Assembly: GCA_964477265.1 (NCBI GenBank)
Contig: CAYZDJ010000026.1
Span: 1-35,446 of the forward strand
Source: CAIVPM01 sp964477265
GTDB lineage: Bacteria; Bacteroidota; Bacteroidia; Chitinophagales; Chitinophagaceae
DNA length: 35,446 bases
Direction: 5' to 3'
The notes under the pieces were generated by a model, which saw nothing but the letters and a program-made list of their open reading frames with translations, was not told the origin of the DNA and ran no database searches. Below are positions 9,001 to 21,000 of this stretch, piece after piece (position 1 is the first letter of the stretch; the number at the start of each line of letters is the position of its first letter). The translations under genes were made by a program, and so were the position numbers.

Positions 9001-12000
9001 AAACAGTTGATATGGGTGGATATGTGTCTTACAGCGATCTCATTAAAGATAGAAATGCGTTATACAAATACTATTATTATACTATTACCAATACTTGTGG
9101 CACATCAGCTCCTTATCAAATTATAGCTAAAAGAGACCCTGGACCTGCAATGTCTCATTTATTTATCAAGGCAGATTCGCAATATATATGTCCCGGAACT
9201 CAAGCAAATTTAGCCTTGCAAAACTCACGTGCAAGTGAACTCTGGAACTATTCCTTTAGAATTTATGATTCAAGTGCTGGCAATAACTTACTAGATACGA
9301 TTTTGCCAAACTGGGAAAATTATTGGGATTTCACATCTGGCACAAGTGAGTGGAAATCTAGATATGTAGCCAATTATAAAACGCCAATACTTAGTGCATC
9401 AAAAAAATTCCATATAGCTGTTTATAATGCTTGTGGTGAATCGCGTTTCAGAGAACCAGTATATGTTAAAGTAGATGCTCTTAATCCTCCACAGGTGTAT
9501 AATATTAATGCAACACAGGTTTGTGATTCAGGTCAGGTTTTATTATCGGCTGAAGCAAATGATGGAGGCGTTTTATGGTACACAAGCCCTGCACCTGGTG
9601 CCACTCCATTAACCCCAAATACTCTTTATGATGGTCAGTATCTTACGCCAAAACTTACCACATCCCGAACTTATTATGTTGGTTCTACTGGTCAAAAATG
9701 CCCTGCTGGTGCAAAAATTCCTGTGTATGCAACTATTTATGAAACACCTGTACTCACTGTAAACAAAACAAGCTATACTTCTTGTATTCCAGGTGCAGAT
9801 ATTTATCTTTCTGCTTCAACTACTATTGGGGCGGTTTATTGGTATGATTCCCCAACATCAACTACTCCAATATGGACACAACCAACTTTCAGGGTTTATC
9901 CAGGAGCTACAACAACTTATTATGTAGAAGCTCTTACATCAAGCAGTTGTAAAAGTGCCAGAGTACCTGTTACTGTTTATATAAATCAACCCCCTGTAAT
10001 TACACAAGTTGTACCTGGTTCAAGAGTGAATGCTGGTACTGTTAATTTAAGTGCTACTGCTGATTATGGTACAGTTAACTGGACTGCAACAGATGGTACT
10101 TTATTGGGTCAGGGAAACAACTATACTACCTGGTCATTAAATGCTACAACTACTTATTACGCTTCTGCAAGCACAGCAGATACTGGATGTATTTCTACTG
10201 TAAGAGTTCCAGTTGTAGCAACTATTAACTATGTTCCAATTGTAAATACTACAATGAACGCATCACGTTGTGGTGCTGGTTCTGTAACTTTAAGTGCATC
10301 TGCCGAAGTAGGTACTATTCGCTGGTATGATGCAAATAATAATCAGGTAGGTACTGGCAACAACTTTACAACACCTTCCTTAAATGCCACCACTACTTAT
10401 TATGCACAATCTTGGTATTTAAATAACAATAGCCAATATGTTCAATCAGCCTCAGTGCCTGTAAAAGCGTTTATATATATAATTAATAATCCTGTAATAA
10501 CTTATTCTGGGGGTTGCGTTGGGCAGCAACCACGTGTAAATATTAGTTCTTTGCAAAATGGAGTAAGATATTCTTTAAGAAATGGCACAACAGTTTTAGA
10601 CTCCAAAATTCCAAATGGCATTAATAATAATTTTGATTTAGTAGCTCCTTCAATTGCAACAACTACAACTTACAATGTATTTGCAGAAAAATTTGACTCT
10701 TCTACTGCACTTAGATTTGATGGCGATAACGATTATGTTGAGGTGTTGAACCACGCAGGTTTAAATCCATTTTCGCAATTAATGTTAGGAGCATGGGTTA
10801 AAAAAGAAGCAACTCAAAAAACACAAGTAATTATTAGTAAAAACAATACTTCTGCTAATACTGGATATGAACTTTCTATTAGTAACGATGACAAACTAAC
10901 CTTAGATATCGGTGCTCAAAGATACCAAACCACTGCAACTATTTCAAATGACTGGACACACGTTGCTGCTTCAGTAAATGATAATGGTGTCATTAAATTA
11001 TACATTAATGGAGTAGAATCTGCAAGTTTCAGCCGTTCTGGTCAATTACCAATAAACAATGGAAATTTAATTATTGGTTCTTCTCAGCAGTATAAAGGAG
11101 ATGCAAACTATGGCTTCTCTGGGGCAATTGATGAAGTAGCCATTTTTTGTGGTGTAAACTTTAATACCAGCATTGCTGATATGATGAATGGAAAATTAGT
11201 AGGCAATGAATATGGATTGCAATTGTATTACAACTTTGAGCACGGTGCTAACATAACCAACATTATAGATATAGGTCGTTTTGGAACTATTTATGCTAAA
11301 AATGGCATCCTTACTAATATGGATTCTGTGAATGCTTGGGTAAATGGGCCAGGTATTGTGTATTGTAGCAGCCAAATTAGTTCCAGCACTTTAACACCAG
11401 TTACTGTACCTTCATTGGTAACTGCATTTGGTTCTTCTAGGGTAGGGCCAGGTAGCATTACATTAACAGCTGTTTCAAGTGCAGGTGCAACTACGCAATG
11501 GTTTAATGATTCAACTTCCACTACTCCTATAGCAACTGGAATTAACTATGTAATCCCTCTTTTAAATTATACCACCAAATATTATGTAGCTGCCAACAAT
11601 GGTTGTTCATCTAATAAAGTTCCAATTTATGCAACTATTGATGATCTTCCTGAAAATCTGCAAATCAATTGTATTAGCTCTCCAACTGATATTAACTTGG
11701 TTGATGTTAATCAAGGTAACGGTACAGGATGGGTTCAAATTTTACGTAAAGGTTATACGCTTTTTCTTGTGAAAAATGATGGTGCTTTACGAGTTTATAC
11801 TACTGCTAATGGGTCTATTTCTTATGTATCTAGTTTTTCATTACCTAATGTAGAAATAACGCATATTGAATTGGCAAATGGATACTTATATGCAAGTGGA
11901 AAGCACTCAAAAACTCTAAACGTAATAGATATTTCGGATATTGCTAACTTAAAATTAGTAGGTTCATCAAATAGCAATTCATTTTTTAGTAATCCTTCCT

Positions 12001-15000
12001 CTTTTGTTGTAGATGGTTTGTATGCATTTACTGCTTCAAGAGACGAACAAAAACTCTATGTTACCTATGTTGGTCAACCCTCAGTAAATATTTATAATGC
12101 AGGAAGTACAAATTTGACAGGAACTGCTAATATTGTTCAAAAGAAAGATAATATTGTTTATGTAGGTGTAGATAATGTGGGCATTCAATTAGTTGATATA
12201 AACAATGTTTACGGACCGTATGTTTCTAAAACAATTTCGCTTTCACAACCTGGGATAAATAATTTTTATGTAAAAGGAAACTATCTTTATGTTTCGCCTA
12301 ATATCAATGCGAATACAACACCTTACATTACTGTACTGAAAGTGTATGATATTTCTACTGCATCAAACCCTGTTTTTGTAAGAGATGTAACTATTACTGA
12401 TGGGGTTGCTCTCTCATTTGCTTCTGATTCAAAGTATTTATATGTAGGAACAGTATCACCAGCTACAGGTATAAGAAGAATACAAGTATTAGACATTTCA
12501 AATCCATCTAACCCTACTTTAATTGCAGCTCAATCAAGACCAAATAGACAATTTGAAGTAGAAGGTATGGCTGTGCGTATGGGGCATATTTATACAATAG
12601 GATTTTCTTTAGACGATAATGCTGTGCCAACTGCTGCAAGTATAACTGGCACAAAACCAGCATCAAGATATGGAACAGGTACTGTTGTATTATCAGCTTC
12701 TGCAACTGGTGGAACAATTAATTGGTACTCATCTGCCAGTGGAGGCACTTCTTTAGGTACAGGTGCAAACTTTACCACACCTTCTATTAGTGCAACTACC
12801 ACATATTATGTAGCTGCAGTAGATGGTAACTGTGCTTCTGCAAGAACGGCAGTTATAGCTTCTGTGATTGATGTACCACCTTGTATTGCATCAAGTAGTG
12901 ATTTGGGGACACCAACCTCTATAAATACTGGTATAGATGTAAAAACTATGTACCGCTCTGGTAATTATATATATTTTATTGGTCAAAGCTGGATTTATGT
13001 ATATAATATTTCATCTGGTTCTCCAGTATTAACAAGCACCTATGATGTAGGAGGTGGGGGAACAGCCATTCTGGATATTAAAGTAGTAAATAATTATTTG
13101 TATGCAGTAGCAAGAGGGTCTGAAAAATTATTTATTGTAGATATATCTAATCCAGCTTCTTTACAAACTGTTGGTACTACTGGTTCAATTTTTAATATTC
13201 CAAATGGTATTTGGGTAGAAGGCAATTTTGCTTATGTTAATAATGGAGATAATCACAGTTTGGACATTATCAATATTTCAAATCCGTCATCTCCAAGTAG
13301 AGTGGGTCAATTAACAGGTATTGGTGACCCTGCAAAAGGCATTCAAAAGAAAGGCAATTACATCTATCTTGCCAACTGGACTCATGGATTTACTGTGGTG
13401 GACGTTTCTAATCCAACATCGCCTACATTGGTTCAACATATTAATTCTAAAGAGTCAGGAGATGCAACAGGAGCATATAACTTATACCTCATTGGCAATT
13501 ATCTTTATGTTGCTAGCGATCAAAGTTCTTCTAATCCTCGTATAAAAATATACGATGTAAGCAATCCAACTAGTCCATCATTAGTAAATAGTATTACACC
13601 ACCATTTAATGTTTTATCATTTGATTATGATGGTATTTATTTATACTGTGGAATGAGAAAATTTGATGCTAATGGAAATAATATTGTTGTTTATAAAATG
13701 AATAATTTAGCCAGCCCAACATTAGTTGGAACTGCCAATACAAGGGATGGTGGATTGTATTCAACTTCTGTTGTAGGTATTGCTGCCACAGCAATTGCAG
13801 GCAATGGAAGAGTTTTTGCTGCTGGTACTAGTTTTCCTGGTTTTTCTTTATACTCATTCCCTGTAAGTAGTTCTAGTACTATTACTTCTGTTATACCAAA
13901 TTCTCGTTGTGGCACAGGTTCTGTAAACTTGCAGGCAACTGCAAGTGGTGGAACCATTACGTGGTATAGCGACTCAGTAGGAACTAATGTTTTAGGTACA
14001 GGCTCCTCATTTAATACACCTACTATTTCAACCAATACAACCTATTATGTATCTGCTGTAAGTGGTGGTTGCGTTTTACCAACCTTACCAGTTTTAGCAA
14101 CTGTAAATCCAATGCCTGTGGTTACAAGCACAACAGGTGCTACCAGAAGAGATACAGGAACTGTTACTTTACAGGCAACAGCCAACACTGGAACTCTAAA
14201 TTGGTACACAGCTTCAACAGGAGGAACTACTATTGATATTGGAGAAAACTTTGAAACACCAGTCATAAATAATACAACTACCTTTTATGTTGAGTCAAAA
14301 GGACCACTATGTACTAGTACAAGGTTGCCAGTGGTAGCAACAGTTATTACCACACCAATAATTAGAAGTGTAACTAATGGTAATCGTTGTTTGGCAGGTA
14401 GCGATACTCTTTCTGCAACTGCAAGTATTGGAACAATTAATTGGTACGATGATGTGGCAAGTACTTCAATTTTAGGCACTGGTTCAACATTTATTACACC
14501 AGTGTTATCTAGTTCTAGATTGTATTATGTAAGTGCAACTTATAATGGAGAGACTTCTGCAAGGGTTCGTGTTAGTGCTAATATTGGAAGTAACCCTGCA
14601 GCAGCTATTGCTAGTGCAGATATTAATAATTTCTGTGGATCATTTACAACACTTAGTGCAAGTCCTGTAACTGGTTCTTTTGGAATGTGGTCTATAATTA
14701 ATGGAAATGCAGACATTGATACTGCAACTTCTCTCACACCAAAAATTTCGAACATAGCAGGAACTGTGCAATTAGAGTGGAGAGTTAGAAGCATTTATTG
14801 CCCCGATAAAGTAGATACAGTTAATATAAATGTAGCAAAACCAAAACCTATTTTTTATACAGATGGTTATAACTGCCTAATCAATGCTCCAAGTTTAATG
14901 AAATATGATGCCAACAGGGATTCTATTTCTGCACTCAAAGAATTTTGGTCAACGCCCGATATTAAAAGCATCTATAGCCAAATGATTGTAGCCTCAAATG

Positions 15001-18000
15001 GCAAAATGTATGGCGTATCGGAACAAGGTGGTGCAAATAATAAAGGGGCTATTTTTGAATTTGACCCAAGAACAAATAGCTTTAAAGTTGTGTTTAGCTT
15101 CAATACTTCTAATGGTGCATCACCAAGACCACCGTTGGTAGAAACTAACCCAGGTGTTTTTTGGGGAACTACTGGAGGAGGAGGTACAAACGGTAGAGGC
15201 GTTATTTATAAATTTAATGTAAATACTGGGCAGCTAACTGTGGTTCGTAGTTCTCCATCTTCAGGCGATAGCTATGCAGAAGGAATAGCAGTAAAAGGTT
15301 CAAAACTGTATTTTATATCAAGAGATGCTAGTCAATTACACGAAGTAGATACAGCCACGAATGCATTTGTTGTTAAATATAGTTTCCCAACTGGTTACCT
15401 TAGTGCTGCCTATTATAATATTATAATTGCTGCAGATGGTAATTTATATGGTCTAGTACCTAATGGAGCAAATGGCTATGGAGAGCTATTTCAGTACAAC
15501 TTTACAACCAATACTTATTCTATAAAACTTGCACCGAGTAATAATAGTTTTGGTAATAATTTTGATGCTAAGCTGACATTAGCCTCTAATAATAAAATGT
15601 ATTGGGTTGGACAAGGAGCTGGTGCAAATGGAAATGGAACTATTATGGAATATGACCCTGTTACCAATACTGCTACCAAAAAATTCGATTTTAATTCAGC
15701 CCAAAATTTAAATAGTGACATTTGCCAATTTGTGCAAGCCAGTGATGGTTATTTATATGCGATTTCTCGAAATGGTGGTGTAAATAATGCTGGTGGTTTG
15801 TTTAGATTTAGTCCAACTGCAGGTAGTTTTCAAGTAGTAAAATACAACCCATTATGTGCTTCCACAACAGGTAGAATGGGAACTTTTTTAACAGAGTACA
15901 CGACAAGCAATGCTTATGCTGGTCCAGATTCAACTATTTGTGGAAACACTACTACTTTACAAGCTTTGGGAGCTAGCTATGGCACAGGCACCTGGACAGT
16001 AGTAAAAGGTAGTGCAACATTTGCTAATGTTAATAATGCAAATACGCAAGTAACGGTAAACAGCGATACTACTGTATTGCGTTGGACAATTACTGACGGT
16101 GCTTGCTTTACCACATTAGATGAAGTTCAACTCATCAGAAAAGCATTACCAGCAATTACAGCAAGTGGTTTACAAAGTTGTGCAGCGGTTAACGGTAATT
16201 ATACGTTAACTGCAACATCGGCTGGGGCAACATTAAATTGGTATGCCGATAGTACAGGAACACAAGTGATAGGTACAGCCAGCACATTTGCCATTGCAGC
16301 CAGTGGTGGCTCTGCGAAAGTATTTGTAGATGCTACTGCCAATGGTTGTACTTCTGTAAGAACACCAGTAATAATAAGTTTACCCACTATTACAAGCACC
16401 ACACCTGGTGTACGTTGTAGTGCAGGTTCAGTAAAATTACAAGCAACAGCTAACACAGGAACAATTAATTGGTATGCTGCTGCTATTGGTGGCACAAGTT
16501 TAGGTACAGGTAATACATTTACTACACCAATTATAACAGGTACTACCACATACTATGCAGAAGCTTCTCAAAATGGTTGCACATCTGCACGTGTGGCTGT
16601 TGCTGCTACTATTACTGATAATTTTAATGCAAGTGTTTGGCCAGTTAAATATTCTTTTTCCTATTTAAATACTAATCAGGTTAATATTAATACTTGCCCT
16701 AATTCAGCTTCAAAAATTTATACAACTTCGTTAGCTGATAATGATTTAACGACAGGTGCAGGAACAGAAAACTATACAGGTGAATCCTGGATACAAGCAA
16801 GTTTTGCAACATCTTCAACTGTTAATAGTGTTATAGTTGCAGGTGGGTCTACTTGTAGCTTCGGTTCAGACCTGGCATCAACCTTAAATGGAAGCTTATT
16901 ACAATATAGTAATGATGGAGGAACTTGGACAACCCACTCAACTATTTCTGGGGCTTCTAATACAGCTACAACCACTATTAACGTGGGTTCAATTACAGCA
17001 AGATATTGGCGATTGTACAAAAGTGGAAACAATTATGTAGCGGCTACTGAATTTTCTTTTAACCCAATGCCTACAACTGTGTCGCCATTAATGGCAAATG
17101 CAGGTACCGACCAAACTAGTTGCTCAAGCACATTTACGGTTAATGGTAACACACCAACACAAGGTTCAGGTGTGTGGTCTGTTGTATCAGGTACTGCAAC
17201 AATAACTAATCCTACAGGCCCTGCTACTACTGTTACTGGCGTTAAAGGCACAGCAATTTTAAGATGGACATTTAACTCGGCAGATTGTGGAATTTCGTTT
17301 GATGAAGTAATGCTAACAGCCAATATAAAACCTATACTATGGGGTGTTACTGATAATTATATTTATAACTATAATTCATCTAACAACACTATCAACAGCC
17401 AACTACAAAATAATGCTGGTAATAAAACATTGTTTAAAGGCTCGAACAACAAAATGTATTTGTTTACTAATACTACAAGTTATTCGGGATATTATGGCAA
17501 TCTAAATGAATATTTACCTAACAAAGCAACTGCAACAACCATTAGACCTATATACAATAGTGGTGGATATTTTGAAGATAATGGAGTGATTTATTTCACA
17601 GGAACGTTCCAACATTTTACTTATAATATAAATACTAGTGTTTATGGGCAAACACAGCCTGTTTATGCTGCAATTCCAAACTCAAATGTAAATCTTTCTC
17701 AACCTGCAATTAAAATAGGTAATAACATTTTTGGAGTAGGTATAAACTATAATAACGGAAACAGATTTTTTATTTACTCTCAAAATGTAATTACATTTCA
17801 AACCACAGTAAGATATACTTTTCCAACTGATGCAGCAGGTAGTGGTCCTGGTAGTTTTGTATTAGGCACCAATGGTAAACTATATGGCATAAGCAGTGGT
17901 GGAGGAGCAAGTAGTTATGGCTATATATACGAGTTTGATACAACAACCAATACTTTAACGAAAAAAGTTGATTTTGCTAACTATAATTCAAGTAATAGTC

Positions 18001-21000
18001 CGAGTAATTTCTTGCTGGCATCTAACAATAAATTGTATGGTACCTGTTATGGTGGCGGCGGCAATAATGCTGGCAATTTTTGGGAGTATGATTATTTGAA
18101 TAATTCTTTTTCTATAAGAAATAATTTTAACAGAACAAGTACAACAGGAGGAAACCCAAGCAGTAGTTTTAGTTTAATGCAAGCCAGCGATGGTAAAATT
18201 TATGGTGCTACTCAATTTGGTGGAGTAAATGACAGGGGTATGATTTACAGCTATGATATTACTACTTCTGCCTTTACCTATTTACAATCACTAAATATTA
18301 ACAGTGAAAGTTCCTACAGTGGCAGGTTGGTAGAGTATAATGATGTAGCTGCCGATGCTGGGTCTGACCAAAACATTTGTGGTTCAACAGCAACTATGGC
18401 AGCCAATACAGCATTTGCAGGCACTGGTACTTGGACTGTGGTGGCAGGAACAGCAACAATTACGAATGCTAACAGCCCAACTACAACAGTTACCAACTTA
18501 AAAGGTACTACTATTTTGCGTTGGACACTTAGCACAGGTCTTTGTGCTGCATCATCTTCTTACGATGATGTGGTAATTAATGCAGCACCAGTTGTGGCAA
18601 CAGTTACCAATGGTTCTCGTTGTGGCATAGGTGCAGGCACAGTTACATTAGGTGCAACTGCTACACAGGGTACTATTAACTGGTATGCTGCTGCAACTGG
18701 TGGCACCAGCTTAGGTACAGGTAGCAGCTTTACAACACCATCAATTTCTGTAACAACTACTTATTATGTAGATGTTACTTACAATGGTTGCACTTCAACT
18801 TCAAGAACAGCAGTGGTGGCTTATGTTGTATCTGCATTAGCCACACCAACAATCACTGCAAGCGGTTCTACTACTATTTGTAATGGTACTTCAGTAGGCT
18901 TAACTGCACCTTCAAGTTATACTTATTTGTGGTTGCCTAATGGAGAAAAAACTCAAAGTATTACAGCATTAACAGCTGGCAACTATAGTGTAACTATCAC
19001 CGATGCCAATGGCTGCACAGCAACATCTGCTGTTACAACAGTTGCACTAAATGGAACAGGCGTTGCAGCCAATGCTGGCCCAGACCAAATAAATTGTAGT
19101 GGCAACTTTACAATGGCTGCTAATGGTACTGGTAGTTGGAGTGTTGTTTCAGGTACTGCATCTATTACAAGTGCAAGCAGTGCAACTACTGCTGTTACTG
19201 TAAGTACAGGTTCTGCTACATTGCGTTGGACAACTACTACAAGTTGTGGTACTACAACAGATGATGTGGTATTAACTAAAACATCAAGCCCACCAATGTT
19301 GATATTCCCAAGCACACAAGAACAAAACTGTGTTTATTGTAACCTTGGGTCAATTAATTTATTTGATGTGAGTAAAGCTGATGTAGTTGCTAAAAAATCA
19401 GTCACACTTAACTCAACAAATACTACACCATCAGATATATTGTATTACTTCAAAGCATCAGATGGTATTACATATGGATTAGCATCATCAATTTATTACA
19501 GTAATGGGAATAATGATGGTAGTGCAAAAAATATTTTTTGGTATAACCCAACTAATAATAGTTACAATACGATTACTGGATTGCCAAGTGATAATTATGT
19601 AAGAAATATGACTGAATACAATGGTGTATTATATGTAGTTGTATCTCGTAATAACAGTACTAACTCTGTTATATATAAAGTAAATATGTCCAGCAAACAA
19701 GTTAGTGCAGTTACTTTCCCAAATAATATTCCATACCAGTATGCTGCAAATGGTGGTTTAACTGTTGTAGGAAATAGAATTTTTGGTACAACTGCTGGTG
19801 GCATATATGAGTACAATCCTTCTACCGATGCTATTACCTGGAAACTTGACTTTAATAATAATTCAGGTTATTTTAATGGTGGTGGTGATGTTATAGGAGA
19901 ATTGGTTTTAGCAAGTAATGGCAAGTTATATGGTAGAACACATAATGGTGCTACTAACAACTTAGGTGCTTTATTTGAATATGATGTTGCTAACAATACT
20001 ATTACAGGCAAAGTTGCTTTTTCGTCAAGCACAGGTTATACACCAAGAAAAACCCCAGTTCTAGTATCTGGCAATTTAATATATGGTTCTTGCGATGATG
20101 GTGGAACTAATAACAGAGGTACAATTTGGGAATACAACACCACAACTGGTGCTTTTACTGTAAAGTATGTTAATACTCAATTAACATTACTAAAAAATCA
20201 AATGATGAAAGCCAGCAATGGTAAGTTGTATGGCATTTGTGCTGGTGGCGATGGCTGGGGTCAAGTATATAGTTATGATTATACAAATAATAGTTTTGTA
20301 GTTCTCAAAACATATAATCAGTCTATAGCACAAATTAGTGGTTTTGTTGGCCCATTACTTGAAGAAAGTTTTGCAACACCAAATGCAGGTCCAAGTGATA
20401 TTACTTTGCTTACAACTTGTAGTAATACCGTTACACTTTCACCAGGCATTTCAATATTGGGTGCTGCTACAACCAAGTGGAGTGTTGTAAGTGGTGTTGC
20501 TACTATTACCAATCCTGATAGTGCTAATGCAACTGTTACCAATTTGTTGGGTGCAAACACATTTAGATATACCACCAATTATGGTGCTTGTATATCTGGG
20601 TATAAAGATGTTACTTACTATGGTAAACCTGCAAACCCTACAGTAACTAATGGCAGTCGTTGTGGCACAGGTGCAGGCACTGTTACTTTAGGTGCAACAT
20701 CAAGCAGTAACACAGGTGTTGTTAATTGGTATGCTGCAGCCACTGGTGGCACAAGTTTAGGCACAGGCAATAGCTTTATCACGCCAAGCATTAGTAGCAC
20801 AACTACTTATTATGCAGAAGTAGCAGATAAATATGTTAGTAGAAATGTTACCTATACGGTTACTAATATCTATGAGCAGTGTAATTATAATAACACGGCT
20901 TTAAATGATAATAATTTCACAACTGGTGTGGTTGTAAATGGAAATCCATCGTTTATACAAGCAAGTTTTGATTCAGCATTTACAGTTAATAATATTTATC

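Noticed and set aside
16199..16549. 116-aa and many other minus-strand ORFs within the giant gene
   Set aside because: They recur at the same place in each Ig-like repeat (VPPxAAAYQLxVPxLAVAC...), as expected for antisense of a repeated coding sequence.
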